DNA of 31,462 nucleotides from Balneolaceae bacterium (GTDB taxonomy: Bacteria > Bacteroidota > Rhodothermia > Balneolales > Balneolaceae), in NCBI GenBank assembly GCA_007129085.1, contig SKWF01000235.1, forward strand, positions 1 through 31,462, read 5' to 3'. Every line of letters begins with the position of its first letter. Within the stretch, counting starts at the first letter, position 1. A program made the translations under genes and the position numbers. This document shows positions 1-8,279 of the stretch, piece after piece. The notes beneath the pieces were generated by a model. The model did no database searches. It was not told where the DNA came from and was given only the letters and a program-made list of their open reading frames with translations.

Positions 1-240
1 GATATGAACAATCACGCTAATAACGTAAAATATATCGAGTGGATGATCAGCTACTTGCCGAAAAATGGATCATCGGCCAAAAAGTGTAGATCCATAAATC
101 TTCAGTATCATGCCGAGTGTGGATTTGGGGATGAGATCACTGTAGAATCACAGAATATCGGTCCCGGCAAGTTTCTCCACAGAATTACTAAAAATAGTGG
201 AGATACGTTACTTGCCGAGGGGATTTCTGAGTGGAAATAA
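1..240 (+). CDS. Acyl-ACP thioesterase, C-terminal fragment (5' end outside window)
   Basis: The open frame runs in from the window edge and stops at 238-240, so only about the last 79 residues are present. The sequence begins DMNNHANNVKYIEWM, which matches the second hot-dog domain of acyl-ACP thioesterases, where an Asn and a His in a D-x-N-x-H-x-N-N-x-x-Y motif are catalytic. These enzymes hydrolyse acyl-ACP to free fatty acid and end the fatty-acid synthesis cycle in the cytoplasm. The methionine at base 4 is internal and is not the true start. The gene converges on the minus-strand small ORF ending at 248, with a 7-base gap and no obvious terminator between them. Confidence is limited by the missing N-terminal domain. 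Confidence 0.75.
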   Translation, partial: DMNNHANNVKYIEWMISYLPKNGSSAKKCRSINLQYHAECGFGDEITVESQNIGPGKFLHRITKNSGDTLLAEGISEWK

Positions 241-247
241 AACCCTA

Positions 248-421
248 TTAAGAAGTTTCTTTCTTCTTCTTTTCGCGTACCACTCTAGCGCTGTCGTGTC
301 TTCGCGTAAAATCTTCAGGATGCTTCTCCATCTCTTTGAATTCTCGAAATGTGATGATGAGGCCTATCAAGAAGAGTATAACGACGATAATACCGGATGA
401 AAATATGAATGGTAAACTCAT
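248..421 (-). CDS. Small single-span membrane protein, 57 aa
   Basis: Reading the minus strand from the ATG at 421 gives 57 codons. A hydrophobic N-terminal segment (about residues 3-25, rich in I, V, L and F) is followed by a charged tail ending in a run of Lys and Glu (VREKKKKETS). This is the shape of a small bitopic inner-membrane protein with a basic cytoplasmic tail. Its start codon overlaps the stop of the upstream small ORF (ATGA, 418-421), so the two are probably co-translated. I do not recognise a named family. The overlap and the clean membrane/charged division make it a likely real gene rather than a chance ORF. Confidence 0.6.
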   Translation of the reverse strand: MSLPFIFSSGIIVVILFLIGLIITFREFKEMEKHPEDFTRRHDSARVVREKKKKETS

Positions 422-594
422 GACATCCCCCGGTATTTAATAATTTTAAAATAGGCACCAAACCCAATGATGGATGGAACCCAAAGGCCGACATAAACAC
501 CTGCGTCTTGAGATCCTGAAAACCATAAGAATATGGACAAGATCATGGAAATTAATGCAGCTGCCAAAATGAAGTAGTCTGATGTTTTAAGCAT
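418..594 (-). CDS. Small two-span membrane protein, 58 aa
   Basis: Minus-strand ORF from the ATG at 594 with 58 codons. It has two hydrophobic stretches, about residues 8-26 and 32-51, joined by a short turn (SGSQDAG). The second contains VGLWVPSIIGFGAYFK, a pattern I associate with small uncharacterised membrane proteins of Bacteroidota and relatives; that association is from memory and unchecked. Its stop overlaps the start of the next small ORF by four bases, suggesting translational coupling. It lies downstream of the aldo/keto reductase gene on the same strand, with about 120 bases between. Function is unknown. Confidence 0.6.
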   Translation of the reverse strand: MLKTSDYFILAAALISMILSIFLWFSGSQDAGVYVGLWVPSIIGFGAYFKIIKYRGMS

Positions 595-715
595 TTTAAA
601 CGCAAATTAGGTTGAAAACTTTCGTTGTCCTTAGTACACAGACACAAGAAATATATCCTATCGTACTGTGTCCAATTCTGTTGAAAGAATTCAACCCAAC
701 ATCATTTCGTTCATT

Positions 716-1531
716 TTACCAACTTGGAGCAAAAGAAGGATTTACCAATCGAGTGGATTTGTCCAGATTATCGATCGCTTCAAACTCATCATCAGTAAGT
801 TCGAAATCAAAAATGTCGATGTTCTCCTCAAGGTGTTCGCGTGACGAAGCTTTTGGAATAGCAATAACATTTTCCTGCTCTATGAGCCACCTCAGGGAAA
901 TTTGTCCGGCCGTTTTGCCATACTTTTCGCCAATATCATTTAAGAGGTCGTTTTCAAATACCTTACCCTTCGCAAGCGGACTGTAGGCGGTAATCAGAAA
1001 ATCATTTTCGTAGGTATAATCAAGCAGATCAAACTGTTCAAGGAACGGGTGGAACTCTACCTGATTTGTAAAAATAGGAATTCGAAGATCTTCAAAAACC
1101 GTTTTTACCATGTCAATCGGAAAATTACATACTCCAATATTCATGGCTTTACCCTGGTCACGCAATACAAGCATCGCTTCCAGTGTTTTTTGCAGATCGT
1201 ACTTTTCGTTTGGCCAGTGAATCATCAAAAGATCTACGTACGGCGTCTGGAGGTTTTCAAGACTGTCCTCCACCGTCTGCAAAATATCATCATGCTCCAT
1301 GTTGGTATGCCAAACTTTTGTACTCAGAAACACATCTTCTCTGTCAACCGGAGATAGCCGAATGGCATCGCCAATTTCAGTCTCATTCTTGTACATTTGG
1401 GCGGTATCAATATGCCGATACCCTATGTTAAGGGCTTCTGTGACGGTTTTCTTACAATCTCTACCGTAAAGTTTATAGGTGCCGAGACCTATTTCTGGTA
1501 TTTCAATTCCCTGAGCTTGTTTAAACTGCAT
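716..1531 (-). CDS. Aldo/keto reductase
   Basis: A 271-residue cytoplasmic NADPH-dependent oxidoreductase of the aldo/keto reductase TIM-barrel superfamily, closest in style to the 2,5-diketo-D-gluconate reductase / YtbE group. The catalytic tetrad is visible: D42 and Y47 (IDTAQMYKNE), K72 (STKVW) and H105 (MIHWP). The N-terminal IGLGTY strand and the late segment IAIPKASSREHLEENIDIFDF, which forms the nucleotide-phosphate pocket in this family, are both present. Length is normal for bacterial members (about 270-280). It reduces aldehydes or ketones to alcohols; the physiological substrate cannot be read from sequence. The gene follows the lamin-tail gene on the same strand after 86 bases. 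Confidence 0.92.
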   Translation of the reverse strand: MQFKQAQGIEIPEIGLGTYKLYGRDCKKTVTEALNIGYRHIDTAQMYKNETEIGDAIRLSPVDREDVFLSTKVWHTNMEHDDILQTVEDSLENLQTPYVDLLMIHWPNEKYDLQKTLEAMLVLRDQGKAMNIGVCNFPIDMVKTVFEDLRIPIFTNQVEFHPFLEQFDLLDYTYENDFLITAYSPLAKGKVFENDLLNDIGEKYGKTAGQISLRWLIEQENVIAIPKASSREHLEENIDIFDFELTDDEFEAIDNLDKSTRLVNPSFAPSW

Positions 1532-1617
1532 GGAGCTATTTATAGATTATTATTCGTTATGATTATTGTTGAAGTCGAAACTGAGAAAAGTCTTTTGATC
1601 ATCCTAAACCGAGTATA

Positions 1618-4116
1618 TCACTTGATTAGCGTCATTTTTCTGGTATGCACGCTGTTTTGTGCTTCAAGTTGCACAATATAAATTCCGCTTGGCATATCTG
1701 CTGCATTCCACGGAACTGTATGATCTCCATCTGATAAATTTTCTTCTCTAAGCAAAGCAACTTGTTGCCCCACCACATTGTAGATTCCTAAACGCACAAA
1801 ACTGTTCTCCGGTAAATAAAATGATATTGTAGTAGCAGAATTAAAAGGGTTTGGATAATTTTGACGCAAGCTCACTGAATCCGACTGTTCATTCTCACGG
1901 ACTGAGCTTTCGTATATATTACCCGGTGAAATTCTTACAAACAAAAAGTCGTTATCTTTCGGTTCTACAAAGTTAAAAGAATTCTTCGGTAATTCCATTC
2001 CATTCGCAAAATCAGATTGCCCACCTCTAAACGTGTAATTTAAGTGTTCGCGCATATTTATCACATCGTCTGATCTTGTATCAATCAGCTCAATTTTCCA
2101 TTCTTCAGGCAGGTTGTGAATTTGATTCCAACTAATCCTGTAACGCTGATTTTCCCGATCTAAATAGGTACCAAGGCCAATTTGCACAGGTTCATCCAGA
2201 GAGATCGGTATCTGTAGAAAACTGTTGGCACCAAACTGAGATCTCGTATTCGCAAGGTAAAGCAGGGGCTGCTCCGGGGTTTGATTGTCCAGATGTTGGA
2301 GAGGCCAAATTTTAGGCAGATGGAACATCTCGTTCTCATATCCGCGTGCAAGATCACCAAATCCAATCATGGTCGATTCATCAACCATACTAAAACGGTT
2401 ACTTCCCGTCTCTTTATAAAGCGAAAATGAGAGGTAGCTGTCGAGCAATCTATTTTCTCGGTTTGATGAACCCTCTAAAATATTTATGCGGGTCGGCTCC
2501 GACAAGGCAGGTACTATTAAACCACTCCAGGGATAAATAATGTCATCTCCATCATAAATCAGTGAAAACTGTTGCCTATCACTATCCCAAGCCAGCATTG
2601 CAGGAAAAATCTGGTTATCGGTTTCGTTCACAAAATCACTCAGGTGTAGCGGTTTTGAAATGGGATTTCCAATCAGATGAATATTAGATAGGTGCCCAGC
2701 TCCTGCTTCCATTTCGCGAAGATCAAAGCCCGGCTCAGCTGCCACACCTTCCGAATAAATGGAAGCAGAAATTTCCTCATCCACAAAAGCCCAAAAGGCA
2801 GATCTTTCCTGCAAATCATTTACAGATCGCAGCTGTAGTTCATCCTCATCATTAAAACTAAACAGATCAAAATTTGGTGATCGGTTCAGCGATGATAGGC
2901 GTCCCGGTGCGTGGAAAAAATACCATCCGGGTTCAGCTACACTTTTTTCGTAAATCTGCCTGTCTCTATCAATTCTTCCCGGCGATCCGTACATAAACGG
3001 TGTCAATTCAACGGTTGATGGACGCAAATTTCTCAAACCTGAGTAGCCATCATACGCATTGCCCATATGATCAATTTCTAGAGCTACCCCCGGCTCCGAA
3101 GACTCATAACTTGCCCCTGCAACTTCCCGGTCATCAAACTTGAGACGTACACGCCCGGAATTTGCAGTTACTACCGGTTGATAATAGTTGTAATGAAGCT
3201 CCAGCGGTAACGCAGCCTCTCCCTTCTGGCCAAATAGAAATGTTTCATAAGGAGCGATGTAAACATCCTGCTGCACAACCACTTCGCTACCTCCTTCTTC
3301 TATGGCAAGGCCCTTCAAATTTATAGAGTCCGATGAGGTATTAAATATTTCGACATATTCAGCTGAATATTCTTCATGCACATAATGAGGCAAAATTTCT
3401 GTAATAATGAGCGTTCCGGGCCGTAAATTTTTTTGTTCAGCTACATTCGGCGAAAGATCCATTTTTTGTAGTGCAATAGGTATATACTCTTCAGCACTAC
3501 CCTCAATCGCCTGCCACCGAAATTCAAAATTATCATCGGGACGCACATAAAAATCGCTTAGAGAAAGCTGTATCGAAAATGAGTTCCAGCCGGACTCCTC
3601 CCCCTGCAGATATTCGGTAGAAAAAACTCCTTCAGAAATTGATCGCCATTCCCCGCCGTTTACTCTGTAGGTCAAGCCAAAAATCTGCTCTATCAAAATT
3701 TGTTCAGGCAGGTAGATAAAATCGAATGCTACAGAGAGAGCGTCAAAACTCTGTTCGGTTTGATTGGAGAGTGCCATCGAAAAAAGAGTAAAATCTTCGT
3801 CATGATAGTAATACTTTCCCAAAGCCGTTCCATCGGCATCATCTACAAAAAAGTATCCGTTTTGTTGATCTACCTGCGACGTAAATCTTGAAAGATTTGA
3901 TTGATTAGCACTAAATGCCGTTTGAAAATCATCATCCCACAACCCAACAGCTCCCCTACTACTCTGAATGGTTGTTCGATCCTGGGTGAAAGATATTTCG
4001 AAACTTGACGCACTATTTACAGAAACTTGCGCGGTTACCTTAATGGCAGGAAGAAACAGCAATATCGCAGTAATAGAAGCTAATAAGAATGTTTTAAACT
4101 GTAACTTTATTGCCAT
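1618..4116 (-). CDS. Secreted lamin-tail-domain protein with T9SS type A sorting signal
   Basis: An 832-residue exported protein. Residues 1-30 form a signal peptide ending VTAQ. Residues about 234-350 resemble a lamin tail domain (LTD), an Ig-like fold with the hallmark IITEILP...EYVEIFN and a later NLKGLAI strand. The middle part (about 370-740) has no domain I recognise. The last 80 residues (from QNYPNPFN at about 752, with YNVVGQQV and PSGIYIVQL) are a T9SS type A / Por C-terminal sorting domain, which in Bacteroidota-type organisms directs transport across the outer membrane and is then removed. LTDs often occur in secreted or cell-surface enzymes and adhesins, but no catalytic domain is visible here, so a surface-binding or structural role is only an inference. 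Confidence 0.85.
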   Translation of the reverse strand: MAIKLQFKTFLLASITAILLFLPAIKVTAQVSVNSASSFEISFTQDRTTIQSSRGAVGLWDDDFQTAFSANQSNLSRFTSQVDQQNGYFFVDDADGTALGKYYYHDEDFTLFSMALSNQTEQSFDALSVAFDFIYLPEQILIEQIFGLTYRVNGGEWRSISEGVFSTEYLQGEESGWNSFSIQLSLSDFYVRPDDNFEFRWQAIEGSAEEYIPIALQKMDLSPNVAEQKNLRPGTLIITEILPHYVHEEYSAEYVEIFNTSSDSINLKGLAIEEGGSEVVVQQDVYIAPYETFLFGQKGEAALPLELHYNYYQPVVTANSGRVRLKFDDREVAGASYESSEPGVALEIDHMGNAYDGYSGLRNLRPSTVELTPFMYGSPGRIDRDRQIYEKSVAEPGWYFFHAPGRLSSLNRSPNFDLFSFNDEDELQLRSVNDLQERSAFWAFVDEEISASIYSEGVAAEPGFDLREMEAGAGHLSNIHLIGNPISKPLHLSDFVNETDNQIFPAMLAWDSDRQQFSLIYDGDDIIYPWSGLIVPALSEPTRINILEGSSNRENRLLDSYLSFSLYKETGSNRFSMVDESTMIGFGDLARGYENEMFHLPKIWPLQHLDNQTPEQPLLYLANTRSQFGANSFLQIPISLDEPVQIGLGTYLDRENQRYRISWNQIHNLPEEWKIELIDTRSDDVINMREHLNYTFRGGQSDFANGMELPKNSFNFVEPKDNDFLFVRISPGNIYESSVRENEQSDSVSLRQNYPNPFNSATTISFYLPENSFVRLGIYNVVGQQVALLREENLSDGDHTVPWNAADMPSGIYIVQLEAQNSVHTRKMTLIK

Positions 4117-4167
4117 AGGCGAATTTTTAAATGTTCTCTCTCTGCAATTAAATAAATTTCGATGTAA

Positions 4168-4200
4168 TAATCTGATTAATCTTTAAAAATTAATCTGATT
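4168..4200. repeat. Direct repeat of TAATCTGATT (two copies)
   Basis: The ten-base sequence TAATCTGATT occurs at 4168-4177 and again, identically, at 4191-4200. The repeat start positions are 23 bases apart and the second copy overlaps the 3' end of the TPR gene. It lies between that gene and the lamin-tail gene, just upstream of the latter. It could be a pair of regulator sites about two helical turns apart, or a chance duplication in AT-rich DNA. Confidence 0.35.
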
Positions 4201-5110
4201 TTAAACTCAATTCATCTAACTCATCAACTCTCTTCTTACTTTCTTCGTGCAGCCTTGGCAGGGATGGATTATCTAATGAAACCACTTCTTGAAAAGAGGT
4301 TCTTGCTCGTGGATTTTCTCCCATTGTTTTTAATAACTCTCCTTTCTTAAAATGGAATATCACATTTTCGGGAAACCGGTCGATTAATTTATCGGCATAA
4401 ACAATCGCCTCGTCATACCTCTCTTCTTTTTCATACAGATACATCAAAATCATTTTTGCATCATTACTTACTTCGCTATCACTCTCTGCAGCTTTTTTCA
4501 GCTCTTTAAATCCTTCCTCAATATCACCCCGAATACCTGCCGCATTTGTAACCCACCGAACCTCTCGCGGCACGCTGCCAACCATATAATAAAACATTCC
4601 ACGGCCAATTTGAGCGTCGGGACGCTCCGAATCGAGAGACAGCAGTTTGCGAGTATATCTAAATCCCGTAATTCCACTCTGCATAGCTATCCTATACTCT
4701 TTTTCACCCGCTGCAACCAGGCTTCTGTAGCCGTGCAGTCCACTTAGGAGGAGCACCATTGTAGTATCATTCGGTGACTCCTGTAGTCTCTCTTCACTGT
4801 AATGAACCGCCCGTTCCGATTGTTCTAAAAACTGAGTAGCGAGCTCTTTGTCCTGATGGATAAAGAAGTACTCCCAGAACGGCATCATAGATTCAAAAAA
4901 GTAGGCACGCGGATCTTCTGGCGATCTATCCTTCAGCTGATCAAAAATCTCTGTAGCCTTCTCCCAATCTGTACGGTAAAATGCATCCACACCGGTTTCA
5001 AGCTGTTCTTCGTATGTTGGCGTTGATGAGGTAGAGCTATTTTCAGCAGTTGAATCCGGCGTTTCGATAGCAAAACCAAACGCCAGCAACAGGATAATGA
5101 TAAAATTCAT
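4190..5110 (-). CDS. Exported tetratricopeptide repeat (TPR) protein
   Basis: A 306-residue protein with a short hydrophobic N-terminus (MNFIIILLLAFGFA) that looks like a signal peptide, then a Ser/Thr-rich linker to about residue 30. The remainder is helical with TPR-like units. One is near residues 36-68 (GVDAFYRTDWEKATEIFDQL, followed by SPEDPRA), and there are others around 215-285 (ILMYLYEKEERYDEAIVYAD; FHFKKGELLKTMGENPRA). The middle section is less clearly repeated. TPRs mediate protein-protein contacts, so the likely place is the periplasm or membrane as a scaffold. No enzymatic motif is seen. The gene is 54 bases downstream of the symporter gene on the same strand, perhaps in one transcript. 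Confidence 0.75.
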   Translation of the reverse strand: MNFIIILLLAFGFAIETPDSTAENSSTSSTPTYEEQLETGVDAFYRTDWEKATEIFDQLKDRSPEDPRAYFFESMMPFWEYFFIHQDKELATQFLEQSERAVHYSEERLQESPNDTTMVLLLSGLHGYRSLVAAGEKEYRIAMQSGITGFRYTRKLLSLDSERPDAQIGRGMFYYMVGSVPREVRWVTNAAGIRGDIEEGFKELKKAAESDSEVSNDAKMILMYLYEKEERYDEAIVYADKLIDRFPENVIFHFKKGELLKTMGENPRARTSFQEVVSLDNPSLPRLHEESKKRVDELDELSLKSD

Positions 5111-5164
5111 CCGATAGTTTTAGATTATTTTTTCCCACTAACGTCCCACTTTGCATTATAGTTT

Positions 5165-6481
5165 TTACTCCTGCATTTCATCTTCATCAAAGTGGAGGTC
5201 TCCTAATTTTCCTTCGGTATGTGCTACTGCAACTGATACTGCTGCATCTCCCGTAACGTTAACCGCGGTTCGAACCATATCGAGAATTCGATCAACACCC
5301 AGAATCAGCGCTATTCCCTCTACCGGAACCTGAATGGCCTGCAGAACAATAACGAGCATGATAATTCCAGCCCCGGGCACTCCTGCCGCTCCAATCGATG
5401 CAAGAGTAGCTGTCAACACAATGGTTAACTGCTGCGCGATACTTAAATCCATTCCCAGAACCTGTGCAATAAATACCGCTGCTATGGCCTGGTAAAGACT
5501 GGTTCCATCCATGTTAATGGTGGCACCAACAGGCAGTACAAAACTGGATACCTCTTCTTTAACACCCAGGTTTTTCTCCACACGCTCCATGGTGACAGGA
5601 AGAGTGGCAAGGCTTGAACTGGTACTGAAACCGAGCAAAATTGCCGGCTGAATTGCTTTGAAAAAGTCTCTCAACTTCATCTTACTGAATATCTTAAACA
5701 GGCTTGAATAGACAATAAATACGTGTAGTAACAATCCTATTACAACCGCAAGGCAGTACCAGCCCAGAGCTCTTAGTAAAAGTAGTGCTTGACCTAAATC
5801 GTCCCCGGTCAGATCAACAATTACGGCGGCCATCAAGGCAAATACACCATAGGGAGCCGTCTTCATGATGAGATCCACAATTTTAATAATCACATCATTT
5901 AGAGCCTCGAAGACATTTATCAGCGGCCTCCCTTTCTGAACCGGAATTTTGATGATTCCTATTCCCAAAAGAATGGCAATGAAAACCACCTGCAGCATAT
6001 TGGTGTTATCAGCAGCTGCTTCAAAAAAGTTTTCCGGTACAATATCTACAAAAAATTGCAGTGGACTGCGATCCAACAACTCTTGTGCGTCATCGTCGCG
6101 TCCTTCAACCGATTCACTGTAACTCTCAATCAACGAAGCTTGGGTTTCGGCGGGAAGTGTACCACCCGGCTGCATTATATTAACGACAGTAAGGCCTATC
6201 GTGATGGCAAAAATTGTTGTCACCATATAAATTGCAACGGTTTTTCCACCCATGCGGGAGAGCTTGGTCATATCGTTAAGGCTCGATACACCAACAACAA
6301 GTGAAGCCAGCACCAGCGGAACGGCAATTAATTTCAGCAGGTCGATAAATATTGTACCAAACGGACGAATATAATCCGTTGTAAAATCATTTAGCCCGGT
6401 AATGCTCGATATTAATCCCCAGAGTACTCCGAGAATCATACCAATTATAATTTGCCAGTGTAGCTTTTTATACCATTTCAT
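5165..6481 (-). CDS. Dicarboxylate/amino acid:cation symporter (DAACS family, GltP-like)
   Basis: A 438-residue inner-membrane transporter of the glutamate/aspartate symporter family. It shows the family signatures: the serine-rich hairpin FSTSSSLATLP, the NMDGT motif in transmembrane segment 7, the second hairpin with GAAGVPGAG, and the final segment DRILDMVRTAVNVTGD. By alignment with the archaeal aspartate transporter GltPh, D401, R404, T405 and N408 correspond to its substrate-binding residues D394, R397, T398 and N401. Arg at that position favours acidic substrates (aspartate or glutamate), coupled to sodium or proton entry. The start is three bases after the DUF92 gene stop, so the two are probably one operon. 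The exact substrate and ion are inferred. Confidence 0.93.
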   Translation of the reverse strand: MKWYKKLHWQIIIGMILGVLWGLISSITGLNDFTTDYIRPFGTIFIDLLKLIAVPLVLASLVVGVSSLNDMTKLSRMGGKTVAIYMVTTIFAITIGLTVVNIMQPGGTLPAETQASLIESYSESVEGRDDDAQELLDRSPLQFFVDIVPENFFEAAADNTNMLQVVFIAILLGIGIIKIPVQKGRPLINVFEALNDVIIKIVDLIMKTAPYGVFALMAAVIVDLTGDDLGQALLLLRALGWYCLAVVIGLLLHVFIVYSSLFKIFSKMKLRDFFKAIQPAILLGFSTSSSLATLPVTMERVEKNLGVKEEVSSFVLPVGATINMDGTSLYQAIAAVFIAQVLGMDLSIAQQLTIVLTATLASIGAAGVPGAGIIMLVIVLQAIQVPVEGIALILGVDRILDMVRTAVNVTGDAAVSVAVAHTEGKLGDLHFDEDEMQE

Positions 6482-6484
6482 ATG

Positions 6485-7324
6485 CTAAAATATTGAGTAA
6501 AAAAGAAAAGCCAGCAATCCCCCAACTCCGGTTGAAAGCCAGTTGACGATGCTGTTTTTAGGATATTGAGTCCGCTTGAGCAGAGAATCTTGTTTTGCAG
6601 AAAATTTATTCGACGATTGGTAAATCGCACCAATATATGAATCAATTATGCAACCAAAAAAGCCAGTAAGTAAAACCGTGATAAAGGTGAGAAACAGATA
6701 CTCTGTGCCGGCATAAAGGCTTACCAGTGCAATCAATAAGGAACCAACTCCGGCGGCGGCGGTTCCTTTAACGCTAATACCACCGTCTGTTCCCGGTTCA
6801 ACGGGCTTTAATGTGAGAATACTTTTAGTTTTTCCCGGTAGATTTGTACCAATTTCTGTTGCCCAGGTATCGGCTGTGGCGGTAGCAATAACGGCAAATA
6901 TTGCAATTAAAAAAGCCTCTGTTTCAAACAAAAACCACAGTAGTGCAAAACATGCCATCCAAAAACCGTTAGCCCATACTTGTGTGCCATCACGACGGTG
7001 GGTGTTGACTTTAGCACTTGATTCATCTGTTGATCCACCCAATGATTTGTTGAAATTTCGACTCGTTAGAAAGCTGCTGCTAAAAAAGAAAAGTACAATT
7101 GCCACTGCCGGACCCCACCCCGCAAAGCCGAGAAGAATCGCCCCCAGGGTTGTCACCGGCAGGATGGCATCAAGAGTGATCCAGTTGAAAATAAAGCCGA
7201 TATAGGCGATAAATATAGATAGGGTCAGGCCTATAAAAAGGCGGTTGTAATCGCCACTACCTCCCTCAAGGATAATGAGATAGATTGAGGCAAAGATAAA
7301 TCCGTAGGATATAAGCCGATTCAA
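6485..7324 (-). CDS. DUF92 / TMEM19-family integral membrane protein (VTE6-like)
   Basis: A 279-residue protein with several hydrophobic spans and the conserved polar motifs of the DUF92 family: RDGTQVWANG (111-120), TADTWATEIG (150-159) and PGTDGGIS (177-184). In plants the related protein VTE6 acts as a phytyl-phosphate kinase; the bacterial role is not established, and a polyprenyl or phytyl phosphate kinase activity is only an analogy. The start is probably TTG at 7324, one base after the preceding stop (TAA-T-TTG), since no nearby in-frame ATG exists and hydrophobicity begins at once. It is packed between the DUF3098-like gene and the symporter gene. Confidence 0.85.
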   Translation of the reverse strand: MNRLISYGFIFASIYLIILEGGSGDYNRLFIGLTLSIFIAYIGFIFNWITLDAILPVTTLGAILLGFAGWGPAVAIVLFFFSSSFLTSRNFNKSLGGSTDESSAKVNTHRRDGTQVWANGFWMACFALLWFLFETEAFLIAIFAVIATATADTWATEIGTNLPGKTKSILTLKPVEPGTDGGISVKGTAAAGVGSLLIALVSLYAGTEYLFLTFITVLLTGFFGCIIDSYIGAIYQSSNKFSAKQDSLLKRTQYPKNSIVNWLSTGVGGLLAFLFYSIF

Positions 7325-7325
7325 A

Positions 7326-7580
7326 TTAAGATGTAGTTGCGTTTTGAGAATTCAGATCATCCTTATCACGCTTTAAAATGGCATATATAACGGTAATATA
7401 CCCTGCTAAAATAACAACGGGCGAAATGTAGAGTGATATGATTCCGTGCACTTCATTTTCCAGGCGCATTGCCGTAAAGCCAATAACCACCATTAATACA
7501 CCCAGGCCGAGAAGCTTATAGTTCAGCGCTGAGAACGGCATCGGTTTTTTCTCTTTTTTCCTTCTGCGTTTTGCAGCCAT
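7326..7580 (-). CDS. DUF3098-like small membrane protein
   Basis: An 84-residue protein with a strongly basic N-terminus (AAKRRRKKEKK) followed by a PMPFSALNYKLLGLG entry and two membrane spans (about residues 23-41 and 48-69), with a polar tail. The arrangement NYKLLGLGVLMVVIGF then SPVVILAGYITVIYAI resembles DUF3098 proteins of Bacteroidota, which often lie near cell-division or envelope genes; this is pattern recognition, unchecked. It is the first gene of the minus-strand run DUF3098-DUF92-symporter. It diverges from maf across a gap of 75 bases that must hold the promoters for both directions. Confidence 0.65.
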   Translation of the reverse strand: MAAKRRRKKEKKPMPFSALNYKLLGLGVLMVVIGFTAMRLENEVHGIISLYISPVVILAGYITVIYAILKRDKDDLNSQNATTS

Positions 7581-7655
7581 TTTATCCTATTTTATATCGA
7601 TGTTAACTATTAGTTTTCGCGAAGTTATTCAAATATCTGCTAAGTGAAAAATTAC

Positions 7656-8279
7656 ATGAGTATCAAAACTAAAAAAATTGAAATCATTTTGGCATCAGCC
7701 AGTCCCAGAAGACACCATCTTTTCAATCAGATGGGGATTGATTTTAATGTATCTCCGGCCGATATCGAGGAACATGTGGATAGCGATTTATCGCCCGATG
7801 AAATTGTACAGGATCTGGCCCGGCAAAAAGGAGAAGTTGTTGCCAAACAGTTTTCAAATTCTGTCATCATCTCAGCAGATACCATTGTTACGTTTAACGG
7901 TGAAATATTGGGCAAACCTAGTTCTAAAGATGAGGCCGAAGCGATGCTCCGTCAACTTAGCGGTAATGAACATACTGTTTACAGTGGTGTTTACGTTGCA
8001 TTAACCGCAGATGGCAAAATAACTGATCATATTACCCTGTTCGAGAGAACAAATGTGATCTTCAGCACGTTAGAAGATTCAGAAATCAGCCGTTATGTCG
8101 ATTCCGGCAGCCCGATGGATAAAGCCGGTGCCTATGGAATACAGGATGACGCCGGAGCACTTTTTGTGGAGAGCATCCGTGGCGATTATTATAATGTTGT
8201 TGGTTTCCCCATGAATGCATTTTACCAAACATTGAAAACGAAAAAGCAGTTGCTATTTAAGTTGATTTTCGAATCATGA
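7656..8279 (+). CDS. maf: Maf family nucleoside triphosphate pyrophosphatase
   Basis: A 207-residue cytoplasmic house-cleaning enzyme of the Maf/YhdE family, which hydrolyses dTTP/UTP and modified nucleotides to monophosphate plus pyrophosphate. Visible signatures are ILASASPRR (11-19), SADTIV (73-78) with the likely catalytic Asp75, GKPSSKDEA (from 87) and the late segment DKAGAYGIQ. Length is normal. Start choice: ATG at 7656 is preferred; a GTG at 7644 would add four residues (MKNY). No strong Shine-Dalgarno is seen for either. The stop overlaps the next gene start (ATGA), so the following TPR gene is probably translationally coupled. The dTTP/UTP subtype is inferred from overall resemblance. 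Confidence 0.93.
   Translation: MSIKTKKIEIILASASPRRHHLFNQMGIDFNVSPADIEEHVDSDLSPDEIVQDLARQKGEVVAKQFSNSVIISADTIVTFNGEILGKPSSKDEAEAMLRQLSGNEHTVYSGVYVALTADGKITDHITLFERTNVIFSTLEDSEISRYVDSGSPMDKAGAYGIQDDAGALFVESIRGDYYNVVGFPMNAFYQTLKTKKQLLFKLIFES

Noticed and set aside
680..695. Hairpin GTTGAA/TTCAAC as a terminator for the aldo/keto reductase
   Set aside because: The stem is short and AT-rich, no T-run follows on either strand, and the minus-strand small genes lie just downstream.
612..986. 124-aa plus-strand ORF
   Set aside because: It overlaps the well-supported aldo/keto reductase gene on the opposite strand, and its translation has no recognisable domain or hydrophobic pattern.
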